NCBI GenBank assembly: GCA_020746105.1
Contig: CM036618.1
Span: 123,637,191-123,701,190, forward strand
Length of the DNA stretch: 64,000 nucleotides
Source: Trogon surrucura
Lineage: Eukaryota > Chordata > Aves > Trogoniformes > Trogonidae
Reading direction: 5' to 3'
The notes under the pieces are model-generated. The model ran no database searches. It had not been told where the DNA came from and saw only the letters and a list, made by a program, of their open reading frames with translations. Each line of letters starts with the position of its first letter. Positions within the stretch are counted from its first letter, which is position 1. Shown here piece by piece: positions 25,343-35,255 of the stretch. The position numbers and the translations under genes were made by a program.

Positions 25343-28300
25343 ATATAATTTCCACACATCGGCTAAAGAAAGGTTTACACTCTTAAGCAATAAAAACAAA
25401 CCATTAAGCCAGACCTGCACTGTCAGGAAGTATAAAACAGTTCTTGAAACTCTGCAGTTACTATACAAAAGCTTTTCATAAACTTTTGTTTCCTGATCTT
25501 CATAAAACATTAACATCAAGCTGCCATATGGCAATTAGCTGCCTTCTGAAATCAATAAAAAGAAAACCCTCCAAAAATCAACAATTTAGGAATAGCTGTA
25601 CAATAAAATAGTGCAATAATTATCCTCTTCTAATAGTGTAGCAAAGCGGGTCTAATACAAATGCAGTCCAGATGAGCTCCTTCTTCAAAGCTGAGAGCAC
25701 AAGAAATCATATTCCTCTCCAAGCCTCATCAGCACCGATTGCACAAATGAGACCTCTAACTGCCTAGCAGAGGGGAGACCAAGTGACACCCAAACCCAAT
25801 TATCATGTGAGCAGCAAAGGTCTCAACGCCTGGTTATGGTGAGCCCAGGTTAGCGCATCAGAGCAGATCCTGCTCAGTGAAAACGGCCAATGCTCTCGGG
25901 AGAGCTTACCTCAACTGAAGATCTTTTCCACGTCATTTTTACATGTTGCTGACCACAGAAGTCCAACTGAATTTTGCGCAAAAATTATCAAGCCACTCGA
26001 CAAAGCTGTTACTGAGTCTCAAAAGGACAAGGAGAGATGCTGATCACATTTGTGTTTAGAGAGATGCTTATCTGAAATGCACAAAGGGTGACATTATCTA
26101 TCACAATCTCTGCCTATATAGAGTACATAAGTGCCTAGAAGCAATATGTTTAGGAGAAACAAGCTACAGGGTAACTAAGGCAGTTTTGCCTTCAGATCTT
26201 CTGCTGCTTCTCCTCTTAAGAGGCAAAAAAAAATAGCAGCTTATTTCTTCTAGAGTACTATAACACTGATGAGTACTAAAGAATTAAAATCAGTACGGGA
26301 GTATTGTAGAAACAGCATACTTTCAGTATTTAGGACTATTTATCAGTCATCAGTCATTATCAGATTTAGAAGATGTCAGGAAGCCCAAACCTCTCAGAAG
26401 TACTGCCTGACCATCAACTCTACTTAGCAGAGTTCAGGAACCCAACTGATCCCTAGAATTTTCTACACTCATCTATGAATGTTTTTGTCTTTTTTTTTTG
26501 TTGTTAAATCCAAAACAAACCTTACAGTGCAGCACTCTCATACCTCTAATCTAGAGCAAGAGGTTAAGGGTTAAGGATTTAAAGATACATTACGAAACCA
26601 ATTCTGCAGAAATTTATTGACGCGCTGAGCTTGACACATGCATATTTCCTCCTGGAAATCAGTACAGAAGTGCTGATTCTGTGACTAGCGCCAAGAAGGT
26701 ATAGAAATGCTTACAAGAGCGGGTCTTAATAGGTTTACAATTATACATTGGCCTCACAGTGTATTTCACTCAGGAGGCAATTCTTCGTCAAGCAACAGGA
26801 GGTTTGCCTTCACAAGGAATGCGGCATCACGCCATGAGCCAGCTACTGCTCATGCATAGACAAGTGCCATAGCCAACTTTTTGGAAACAAGATTAGCATC
26901 AATGTGTTCTTGTGCCTTAGAGGAGAAGTAAAGCAGTTGCCACTCCATAAAAAGCCTCCCTCAATCTCATTCTAGGGCTAGGAGCTGTGAAACTTCACCC
27001 TTGTAACACCGGCGTTTAGGATCTGTTTAGAAGCGCCACGGGGTCTTAACTGATTTCAGCAGGTTTGGGATCATCCTGTTCCTGCTCATAGAAATGGTGC
27101 AATCTTTCAATTTTTCAGCACTTTGTGTCCAGCTCTTGCAAGCTCAGGTTATAGAGTACGCTAGCGCTCCTGCGACTCGACTGGCACAACCATGTGTCGC
27201 AAACAAGCGGTGAGTTCTTGAAGAACCTTCGCTGGGGCATATCCCGCAACTGACAACCTTCCCAAAGCAACAGCCATAGACTCACTCACCACCAGTAAAG
27301 CTGGCAACAAACAAAAGGCCAACTAAACTTCTGCACGTGTGATGCTCTCTGCTAAAAACGTTAGCCAACAAAACACCACCAGTCTTTTGAAAAAGCAGAC
27401 CACTCAGCAAACTCTTAGACTGCTTTGTAGTGTCAGCGTGACCAATAACATCAGTTACCTCTCAACAATAAGCAGAGCCAAGCTGCAAAGTGGTGGATTA
27501 TTCTCTACAACCTATTAAAAACACTGCTGGCACAGAGAAATGTAAAAGTTTTTTAACTCGCCACAGAAACTTGCAGCTAGCCTAAGGTATTCTTAAGCTC
27601 ATGAGAGAAAAACAGAAGCGGCCAAAGGGAAATTAATTTGGTGTTTTTTTTACTCCTATCCTCTGTACCACTGCTTTTCATGATGGCTCGCAGTAGAAAA
27701 TTATTCCATAAAAAGACTTGCAAGACCTCACCAAGCTGGCCTTTCCCATCCACAAACCTATTTAGTACCTTTGCTGTAACCCCCATGACAGATAAAAAAA
27801 AGAGAAGCTTGAGGAGGGCCATGAGAAAGAGTAGGCTTCTGTTAATAAAAAATTAGGCTAGTCAGGAGGCCCAAATCAGAGATTCCCAGAGTTGACTTAC
27901 AGAGGTGTCTAACAGGCCAACTGTACACATGAATTTAGGAAGTGCTGCCTCAGCTCACCAAATCCAGAAACAGATCCACAACGGAGCGCAAAGGGGTTCC
28001 GACATCTCTGGAGGTGTCGGCACAGAGTCATGACACATCCGCTAAATACAGCGGCGAGCTCCTCAAACAGGCAGAAGCTTACCACTAGCAGTCCAGCACA
28101 ATTCCATTCTGTTCCCAGCTTCAGTGGACCACCAAGAAGCCAATTTAAGCCACTTCCCTCCTCTACTATTTCAGCACAACTTTCACAACCAGTAACTCCA
28201 GCCTCTGCCTGCTCGTCCCAGGTCCTACAGCGAGTAACTTGACTGCCACACCAGTCTCTTAACACCCAACAAGCACAACAGGCACTAGCTTTAACGCTGC

Positions 28301-28406
28301 GTTTGCCAACCACAAATCATGCTTTTGCCCCCTACATGGACTGCACAAGCAAACCATTTGTTCTTACAGACTGGACTTTTCAGAAAGAAATGTCAGAGTC
28401 CTTTGA

Positions 28407-28412
28407 TTTATT
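28407..28412 (-). terminator. Distal BMP2 poly(A) signal AATAAA
   Basis: AATAAA on the minus strand sits in a context (TATTTCAGACAATAAATCAAA) closely matching the end of human BMP2 mRNA as I recall it. The sequence for about 30 nt beyond it also matches. Cleavage is predicted around 28375-28390. Confidence 0.8.
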
Positions 28413-28743
28413 GTCTGAAATAGATTTAAAACATTTGAGTGGGAAAGGAAAAAAAATAATCTTTCAAACAAAACCCTGGAAAGGAAGACAAGCTATTCTG
28501 TAAACCAGCAAAACCATCAGCTGAGGTTAAATAGGAGGCTGCATATAACAACAGCTTGCTGTATGTAGGGCAAAAATTGAAGATTAATTCCACTATAACA
28601 CTCCACAGAAGTGAGCTCTCGTATGAGATGAGGAAGTATGCAATGCTTTTCCAGCTGTTAAAGGCAAGGGCCGGTACAAATAAGGTAAGTATTCCTCTTT
28701 AGCGTACATAATCACGGAAAAAAAAAAGGATGACATTTTAGTT

Positions 28744-28749
28744 TTTATT
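28744..28749 (-). terminator. Proximal BMP2 poly(A) signal AATAAA
   Basis: AATAAA on the minus strand follows CTGGCCAAATATAAAAT, which corresponds to the human segment CTGGCCAAAGTATTCAATAAAA. It would give a 3' UTR about 340 nt shorter than the distal site, so alternative polyadenylation is likely. Usage cannot be judged from sequence. Confidence 0.65.
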
Positions 28750-29059
28750 ATTTTATATTTGGCCAGGACTTTTATAGGAAGGACTTTTAAAGGAAACATC
28801 AAACATTCACTTTTCTGTAGGTCTAGAAAGGATTCAGTCTTCCCCCACCCCAACCTCCCGCAGGATTTCTATTGGCCCTTCTTATATTCACACCGCAAAT
28901 TAGTTGGGAATAGCAGTATTTATACTAGATCAGCAACGTCTGGTTCTTATCCAAATGTTCCACCTAAAGAGGATGCCAGTTCTCATGGATTGGACAGCCC
29001 ACCCTGCAGCATTCCTGAGAATTGTACAATATAATAATCTTGAAAGTCAGCAGAGTGGA

Positions 29060-29150
29060 TTATCCACTTTTTTCTGGACTTGAACTTGTGACCTTAACAG
29101 TAGCACAGCAGAAAGCAAATGTGCTATGCACTTTGCCATAGTAACCTTCC
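29060..29150 (-). other. tRNA/SINE-like segment embedded in the BMP2 3' UTR
   Basis: On the transcript strand an A-box-like TGGCAAAGTGC (29138-29128) is followed 52 nt later by a B-box-like AGTTCAAGTCC (29086-29076). This resembles the head of a tRNA-derived SINE. It is followed by a short hairpin AGTGGATAATCCACT (29068-29054). The same block is, from memory, present in the human 3' UTR, so it predates the bird-mammal split. It is not an intact tRNA gene: I see no acceptor stem or anticodon arm. Confidence 0.5.
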
Positions 29151-29287
29151 ATGTATTCTTTTCAACTTAAATACACACAATTGAAACAGCTACAATTCTG
29201 GAAAATTATGTACAAACCCTATATTTTTTTCTTTTTGATTACATATAAATACAAATTAGCTATTCTTCTAAAAAGTGGTTATAATAG

Positions 29288-29296
29288 TAAATAAAT
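29288..29296 (-). promoter_or_regulatory. AU-rich element nonamer ATTTATTTA in BMP2 3' UTR
   Basis: The transcript strand reads TTGTATTTATTTACTATT. Overlapping ATTTA pentamers of this kind bind AU-rich-element proteins and tune mRNA decay. Further ATTTA pentamers lie nearby, for example at 29486-29490 in the conserved CTTTATTTATG phrase. The same elements occur in human BMP2 from memory. Confidence 0.7.
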
Positions 29297-29565
29297 ACAA
29301 AATAAGAATCTGACCATTATACTTCATGTGCTGGGGTTAAACCCATATAAAATGTACAACTAAAATACATTTAAAATCTTTAAAGGAATATTTCTCTGAT
29401 TAAAATATTTGTTTTCCCAACTTTTTCGTAGACATAAATATATTTTCAAAATAGTTGTGTTTTTTTTTCTTTCCATTTCATTACATAAATAAAGTCTTCA
29501 TTGGGAAATATTAAAGTGTCTGCTTTTTTTTTTTTTTTTTGTATTTATCTAACATATTTGCTGTG

Positions 29566-30410
29566 TCAGCGGCACCCACAACCCTCCACAACCATATCTT
29601 GATAGTTCTTTAATACAACTTTTTCATTTTCATCAAGGTAGAGCATGGAAATAGCACTCAGTTCTGTCGGCACACAGCAAGCCTTGGGGATTTTGGAATT
29701 CACTGAATTGACCAAAGTCTGAACAATGGCATGGTTTGTTGAGTTTAGATGATCTGCCAGTGGAAAAGGACATTCCCCATGGCAGTAAAAGGCACTATAC
29801 CCCGGCGGGGCAACAATCCAGTCATTCCACCCCACATCATTGAAGTCCACATATAACGGATGCCTTTTGCAACTGTATTTGTGGCGTTTACGCTGTTTCT
29901 GTTTCGCTTGACGCTTTTCTCTTTTATGAAGCGGGTGTCCCTTGCCATCATGCCCAAATGTTACTAACAACGGCCTGAGCTGAGACCAGCTATCTTCATC
30001 CTGATGTAAAGACCTGCTAATCCTAACGTGCCTCTTGGAGGCACTGTTCTCTTTGTCCAAGTGAACCACCTCTACCACAAACCCATGATTAGGTTGTCCA
30101 TGTGCAATCCACCTCAAAACAGCTGGTGTTACATCAAAACTTTCCCATTTACTTGCATTATGATGCACCAACCTGGTGTCCAAAAGTCTTGTGACAGGGT
30201 CCTTAGAGGTGGCTGTGGCTGGCTTTATAATTTCATAAATATTAATACGGTGATGGTAGCTGCTGTTGTTCTCAAAGGCTTCGTGCACCTGTTTCCGAAA
30301 AATCTGGAGTTCAGCTGAGGTGATAGACTCCTCATTAGGGATGGAGGTTAAATTAAAGAAGAAGCGCCGTGTTGTTTTCCCACTTGTTTCTGGCAGTTCT
30401 TCCAAAACTT
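29566..30410 (-). CDS. BMP2: BMP2 coding exon 3 (prodomain C-terminal part, cleavage site, mature ligand)
   Basis: The exon opens after an acceptor reading ATTAG on the minus strand (AG at 30412-30411). Its first two bases complete a split Glu codon (residue 119) and lead into [19 protein letters not shown]. It ends in a TGA stop at 29568-29566 after VEGCGCR. It carries residues 119-399, including REKR and the whole cystine-knot domain. Frame upstream of the acceptor stays open for about 27 codons, but that stretch is intronic poly-pyrimidine sequence, not protein. Differences from mammalian BMP2 that I recall are few in the mature domain, for example HKYSCKRH and GYSAFYC. Confidence 0.98.
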
Positions 30411-33153
30411 CTAATTTGATTAAACAGGGAAAATAAATAAAAATAAAAAAAAGAAAGAAAGAAAGAAAGAAATCAGGAACTGAGACAAGCAACCAAACCG
30501 CTCAGATAGTCTGCTGTTGGCAACTTTCAAATGACAGCTAACACGTGACACATGAGATCTGAAAGACTTTCAGACAGAAAATACTGTCTCCCCCCTCTTT
30601 CTGTTTACTCATGCAAGCACGTATAGCACGAAGTTAAGAAAGCTTCATTCATTGTTATGCATTGGACTGAATACCGGTGCCCTTTGCATTCCAGGTGATT
30701 ATTACAAGTAGCAAGAAACACGCAGCATTGCTTTGGAATTCAAGGACATTAGTGAGAAAACTCAAGCACTATAGTTAGTGGGGGTCTGATGTGAATCATT
30801 AAAACTGATTGAGGACTTAAGGTAACTACTGCATTTCGGCTTTTTCAAGAACATGGCTCTAACATAAATCCTTTAAACTCTACTCTAAAAAATATTACTC
30901 CGTAATTTAGGTGACTTACAAACCTTAACCTATGGATTTTTGTACCTTAGAGATGGAGAACTCCACCTCTGTAATGGCGCTTTATGAAGCACACCCTAAT
31001 ATTTACCCAGAAGGGCCATAAAGTACTGCAGGAAGGGTCAACTGCTAAAAAGGGTTGGATGGTAAAGGCATGATGACACAAAGCCACTTCTGAACACCAG
31101 GTTTTCAAAACCACAAAAAGTAAAATTTTAGAAAGTTACAAAACTTCAATCCATTCTTGCCTTTGAGTGAGCAAATAACTGAATGGTGCTTCAGAGAGAG
31201 TACAATATATCTAGGGTCGCTAATTACACTGTTTCCACAGGCATCCAAGAAATCAAAAGTATTTGCCAAAACAAATCTCTCCCAAATCATGGGGTTTTAA
31301 TTTTGGTGCTAAGCATCCTGGAGAAACAGTCACTTTCTAAGGGGAAGCCATAACTGCTGTTTGCTGATCCTAGTTGTACCATCCCCTGTTCAATCCAATC
31401 CGACTTTCTGCGTAAGGGAAGGCTCAGCTTTAAGGTAGTTCAGGACCAGGCCATTATTTGTAAATAAGAAAATGTTTTGCATGGTCACAAGACAAACTTC
31501 TGCTTTCAAAAAGCCACTAACACAAAGTGAGAAAAAAAAAATGGAGTGACGTTGATCTTCTAAATGTTAATTACAGAATAGCTTTTATGTCAAAACCAGT
31601 CTTTGCTGTAACAATATGACTACTTCAAACAGCAGATACTTATATTTGCCTAGAAATTATAAACCTTGTCCCTTCAGCTCCTCTCTTGCTCAGCCCCTTG
31701 CCTACCCTACTCAGGTTTAACGGGGATGACCCATGCGCTGCCTTTTCCCCACACACGAGGTGTTTACTTTCGATGTAGGGAAGCACAGATGACTAGAGCT
31801 TACATTTCACCATTCATCTCCTTTTTCACGGTAAGGCTTTCCACTAAAGAGCACACCCACTTCTCCCAGGCCAACTCCTTTACCCATCAGAAACACTAAA
31901 ACTTTATGAACGTCTCTCCTCGACACCGTTTCACATTAAAAGCATGGGGAAACGGCATTTTCATTACTTTTACAGCAGGGCCACTGCACGCCAGCACTGC
32001 AGACTAGCAGCCAGGAACAACCGCAACCTGGGGAAACGTTTCCCAAGGAGCACGCGAGCGACACGCGCCACCGGCTCCACGGGCCTGCCCGTGCCTTGGC
32101 TAACGCTGTGGTGACTTCTTTTGGCACCAGCTGCTCAGCGAGGGCCAGTCCCCCAGGGCTCGCTGCCTTGGTGGGCTGCAGGTAGGAGAGGTGGAGGTGC
32201 TGCTGGACACCCCGCTCTGCATTTGGCCGAGTTACCCGCAGGTGAGGGCTCAAACCTGCCCACAGGGCTTTTACCAGCCCGGGTGCTGGGGGCTGAGCAG
32301 GAGTAGCGTGGGTCTGGGCTAAATGGCTTCCTCGACGGCGGGGCGAGGGAGTGCTCGAGGAGGTCATGATTGATTGTTTCATTGATCTCTTATGGGGATT
32401 AGATAAGGATTAGAAACCTCCGCACCGTCTCCGGCTCAGCCGCGCGTTACGGAAGACTTTCTGCTCTTTAGCGATCTGTGGGAGCGCTTAGCGCGGAGCC
32501 GCTCGGCAGTAGCGGAGTCATCTAAACGGGAGCCTCCCGTCGGACGGAGGAGGAGACGGGTTCGCAGAGCAGCACGCCGCGGCAGAACCCCCGGAGCTGA
32601 GGCAGCGCCGCCGGCCCGCCGAACCCGCCGGCCCCCGCGTTACCCGCGGCCGAGCTTACACGCTCCCTCCCGGGGAGGAATCCGCCCCGACGCTCCTCCC
32701 CCGGCCCTCCCCTTTCCCCTCCGCCCGTCCCGCGGCCGCCGGCAGCCCCGCACCGCCGCCTCCGCCGTATCCCCCCCGTGCCCGCCGCCGGCCCCTACCT
32801 TCGTGGTGGAAGCTGCGGACGGTGTTGGCGCGGCTGGCGGCTCTCTCCAGCGGGTAGCCCAGGGCCGGCGGCTGCTGGCCCAGCTGCTGGCCCGCGTGCA
32901 GGCGATAGAGGTCCAGCATGTAGGGGGGGATGACGACGTCCTTGCCGGGGCTGGGCCGCCGCTTCAGCCCGAACATGTGGAGAAGGCGCAGCTCGAACTC
33001 GCTGAGGAGGTCCTCGGGGCGCTGCGCGGCCGAGGCGGCGCGGCCCGGCTCGCTGAAGCGCCGCCGGCCCACCTCCGGCATGAGCCCGGCCGCGCCGCCC
33101 AGCAGCACCTGGCAGAGCAGCAGCGCCAGGAGGGAGCGGGTCGCGGCAACCAT
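29566..33153 (-). CDS. BMP2: BMP2 preproprotein, two coding exons (join 33153..32799 and 30410..29566)
   Basis: Bone morphogenetic protein 2 is a secreted TGF-beta-superfamily ligand. It dimerises, binds BMPR1A/1B and BMPR2, and signals through SMAD1/5/8 in skeletal, cardiac, limb and skin patterning. The two exons join to 1200 bp, or 399 residues plus stop; human BMP2 has 396, and the extra three lie in the exon 2 prodomain. Visible parts: a hydrophobic signal peptide (about residues 1-23, [13 protein letters not shown] core), a prodomain, the convertase site REKR (282-285), and a mature domain (286-399). The mature domain starts with a basic QAKQKQRKR heparin-binding stretch and contains seven cysteines ending in GCGCR. 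Sequons are seen at NLT, NNSS and HNAS in the prodomain and NST in the mature part. The start is the ATG at 33153; the upstream TTG in frame is not a start. The exon 3 coding length of 845 bp equals that of human. Nothing is broken. Identity is certain; species is not. Confidence 0.98.
30411..32798 (-). other. BMP2: BMP2 intron 2
   Basis: GT (GTAGGG) to AG (ATTAG), 2388 bp. This is much shorter than the roughly 8-kb mammalian intron as I remember it, in line with compact avian introns. The 5' third is GC-rich and part of the CpG island; the rest is AT-rich single-copy sequence. A minus-strand open frame at 32382-31936 in the GC-rich part shows no domain and is taken as chance. Confidence 0.92.
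30431..30472. repeat. (GAAA)n / AAAT microsatellite next to the exon 3 acceptor
   Basis: A run of AAAT and GAAA units lies 20-60 nt upstream of the exon 3 acceptor. On the gene strand it reads TTTC repeats and so forms the poly-pyrimidine tract of intron 2. Confidence 0.9.
32799..33153 (-). CDS. BMP2: BMP2 coding exon 2 (signal peptide and N-terminal prodomain)
   Basis: The coding part is 355 bp (118 codons plus one base), from ATG at 33153 (context ATCATGG) to a donor reading GAAG|GTAGGG at 32799/32798. It encodes the signal peptide and the conserved prodomain motifs [19 protein letters not shown] and [13 protein letters not shown]. The exon itself starts at 33163, after a CGCAG acceptor (AG at 33165-33164) preceded by a CTCC-repeat pyrimidine tract. 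That leaves a 10-base 5' UTR segment before the ATG. Mammalian exon 2 begins at the equivalent place. The exon is very GC-rich and lies inside the CpG island. Confidence 0.96.
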
Positions 33154-33967
33154 GATGGGCAACCTGCGCGGAGGAGGAGGAGGAGGCGATGGGAGCTAGT
33201 CAGCGCGGACACCGCGCCGGGGGAGCGGGAAGGGGAGGACGGGCGGACGGGGACGGTCCGCAGGTGGCTCCCACCCCGCCGCCCGGTCTGGTCCCCGCAG
33301 CGCGGTGAGGCGCGGACCATGGCCGAGCGGGCCCACCCCCCCCCCCCACCGTGGCCCGGCCGGCACCCGGGGGAGCCCCCGGAGGAGCTCCCCGCGGGGC
33401 CCCCATCGGGCCGCTTCAGGTGCTCGGCGGCGGAGCGAGGCACGAAAATCCCCGTGGCAGGAGATCAAAGGGAGCGAGGCGGGACGGGACGGGGACGGGG
33501 AGAGCGGACCGGAGGCGCTCCCCAACAAAGGAGCGCGGAGGTGAAGGGCAGGAGGCGGCTGCCGCTGTCAGCGCGGCGGGGGCACCGCGGGGGCCGGGCC
33601 GCTGCCCTCGGCGGGGCGCAGATGTGTGTGTGCGGCCGGGCAGGGCCGAGCCTCCCGCCGACGCGGCTCGGTCCGCCCGGCGGGGAGCGGAAGGGGCGGC
33701 TGCCCGGGGGACGCGCGGAGCGACCTCACCGCTGCGCTCCCGTCCCGACCCCCGCGCTTCCCCCCCACCCCTCGCCGAGCCGCGGATCGGCCCCGCTTCC
33801 CCCGCGCCGGGGCAGCGGAGAGAAAGGGAGCTAGCTGTTTTTCCCGTCAGTGGAGTGGAAGAAGGGGAAAGGAGGGGGGAAAAATAAAAACCAATAAAAA
33901 AAAATCTTGCTATGTCCTTAGCCAAACCCACAGGATGATATTCTCCCCCGTGAAACTCTGCGCCGGA

Positions 33968-33996
33968 TTATTATTATTATCATCATCATTATTATA
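33968..33996. repeat. (ATT/ATC)n trinucleotide repeat
   Basis: TTA and TCA trinucleotides form a short imperfect run in the AT-rich dip of the CpG island, upstream of BMP2 exon 2. Confidence 0.85.
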
Positions 33997-34619
33997 ATTG
34001 TTATGATTAGTGTCCCGTCCCCCCCTCTCTCTTCCAGAGCGCTAGCACCTCCGCCGTGGCCCATGGAGTCATCCTGCGGAGAAGGCTTTCAGCGGATCTG
34101 CGACCGCCGGAGCTAGTACCTGTGTGCAGCAGCAGCAGGGGTTGTGTCTGCAGGAGGGTTTTCTGCTCTCGGGGTGTTTTTCCCGCATCACTTGGTGTTA
34201 CTCCAAACTTCGCTGCTGCTCCTCTACAGCTGCCGAGCAGAAAACAGAAGTTCCCTGAAGTACAGTCCGCCTCAGAAACATACTTTTTAGCAGCTGGTTG
34301 AGGAGGCAGAAGGCAAGTCCCGGCCAGGGAAGGGCTTCTCCCTTTTAAAAGCAGCGATCGAAAAGTTGCTTCTTCTTCCTCCTCCTCCTCGCGTGTGTGT
34401 GCGTGTGCCTGCCCGTGAATGGGTCCCTATGTGTCTACGGAGTTAAAAGGCTCCTTTTAAAAAATGTCCTTTGCATCACCCGCATCAGACAGACGGACAT
34501 TTACTCAAGACTCCCGCAGCAACGTGAAGATCAAGCTTGACTTTTCTCCGCTCCCTTAAAAAAGAAAGAAGAAAGGAGGGAGGAGGGAAAAAAATCAAAA
34601 AAAAAAAAAAAAAAAGGTG

Positions 34620-34860
34620 GGGAGTAGCCTGTTGCTGCCGCCGCCGCGCGTGGAGCAGCCGCGCTAGGGGACAGCGCCCGGTGCCCCGCCGGCCCGCCCG
34701 CCTCCCGCCCCGCACCGCACCATTGCCGGGGGTGCCCGGTGGCCGCCGGGGCTTTTTGTTGCGCGGCGATGTCACGACCCCGGAGGCTCGCGGGCCCGCG
34801 CCAATCACAGCCGCCCTGTGGGAGCGGGCTGCGGCCCCGCACGGCTTTTTAAAGGAGACG
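34620..34860 (-). promoter_or_regulatory. Candidate BMP2 core promoter region
   Basis: A GC-box cluster (GCCCGCCC/CCCGCCCC-type, about 34680-34720), a CCAAT box (34801-34805), a CRE-like half site (GATGTCAC, about 34768) and a TATA-like TTTAAAAAG on the gene strand (34846-34854) are packed in 240 bp at the upstream edge of the gene. The order suggests initiation in the 34400-34700 range for a CCAAT/GC-box promoter, or near 34820 if the TATA-like site is used. Confidence 0.45.
34801..34805 (+). promoter_or_regulatory. CCAAT box (NF-Y type, inverted relative to BMP2)
   Basis: CGCCAATCACAG on the plus strand reads as ATTGG on the gene strand, a good NF-Y-like core in the CpG-island promoter. 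Confidence 0.5.
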
Positions 34861-35236
34861 CCGCCTCCCTCCCCTCCGTTCCTTCCCTCCCTCCTACCTC
34901 GCCCGCTCCCTCCCTCGGCTCGGCCGAGCCGCAACCGTCCGTCCGCCGGTTGTGGTGCCGGGATGAGGGATAGGGAAGGGCGGCCCGTTCCGTTAAGGGA
35001 TCCCCCCCGCCGCGATCCGGTGTGGGAAGCGCACCCGGCCCGGTCCCCGCGTCCCCGGTTCGGCGGCAGGGCACGGCCGCCCGGACCGGGACGCGGGGAC
35101 CGGGCTGAACAATGACCCGTTGTGCGGCCCCGGGGGCTCCGCCGCCGCAAATCGGATTAGCGCCGTGCCCCGGGTGGTAAGGTGTGAAGGTCACGTAAGG
35201 TATCGGGAGGATCCCGGTGCTTTAAAAGCACTTTAA

Positions 35237-35255
35237 ATATATATATATATATATA
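35237..35255. repeat. (AT)n dinucleotide repeat
   Basis: About nine AT units followed by ACACAGACACAC, just upstream of the BMP2 promoter inside the CpG island. Confidence 0.9.

Larger units (their letters stand above)
19962..28374. other. Non-coding BMP2 downstream flank, proximal part
   Basis: No gene supported. Apart from the repeats and the 22.8-23.2 kb block listed separately, it is AT-rich, single-copy-like sequence. Minus-strand open frames at 21817-21422 and 28313-27909 have no domain features. The second only just misses the BMP2 3' UTR and could lie in read-through transcript, but nothing suggests it is translated. Confidence 0.55.
28375..29565 (-). other. BMP2: BMP2 3' untranslated region
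   Basis: Read on the minus strand, almost the entire stretch after the stop can be aligned by eye with the human BMP2 3' UTR as I remember it. Matching phrases include GAAGACTTTATTTATG, TTGTACATTTTATATGGG, CAGCACATGAAGTATAATGG, AAGTGGATAATCCACT and CCAATCCATGAGAA. The 3' end near 28375 is inferred from the distal poly(A) signal and matches the human transcript end. The UTR is AU-rich, has several ATTTA pentamers and has a run of 19 T on the plus strand (A on the transcript) at 29522-29540. Such conservation is typical of post-transcriptional control by AU-rich-element proteins and microRNAs; the exact binding factors cannot be read here. Confidence 0.9.
33164..34860 (-). other. BMP2: BMP2 intron 1, non-coding exon 1 and promoter-proximal region (boundaries uncertain)
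   Basis: Vertebrate BMP2 has a non-coding first exon upstream of the ATG exon. Two good minus-strand donors could end it: CACACAG|GTACTA (exon end 34120) and CAGCG|GTGAGG (exon end 33730). The first lies downstream of a moderately AT-rich stretch better suited to a 5' UTR. I could not align exon 1 confidently with mammalian sequence, so neither boundary nor the transcription start is fixed. The acceptor at 33165-33164 is clear. Confidence 0.5.

Noticed and set aside
27909-28313. 134-codon minus-strand open frame just past the BMP2 3' end
   Set aside because: No recognisable domain, and it begins beyond the predicted cleavage site of BMP2.
29060-29150. A functional tRNA gene on the minus strand
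   Set aside because: Only box-like words are present; no cloverleaf, acceptor stem or pol III terminator arrangement can be drawn, and it lies inside an mRNA.
30411-30492. Continuation of the exon 3 frame upstream, as if coding
   Set aside because: It translates the pyrimidine tract of intron 2. The ATTAG acceptor and the human exon length place the boundary at 30410.
31936-32382. 148-codon minus-strand frame in intron 2 as an extra BMP2 exon
   Set aside because: Lies wholly within a canonical intron, is absent from known BMP2, and has no protein features.
33154-33162. N-terminal extension of BMP2 from an upstream TTG
   Set aside because: TTG is not a normal start here. The conserved ATG at 33153 has a good context and begins the signal peptide.
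32803-33834. 343-codon plus-strand open frame antisense to BMP2 exon 2
   Set aside because: A mirror of GC-rich coding and CpG-island DNA; composition dominated by Arg, Gly, Pro and Ala with no domain.
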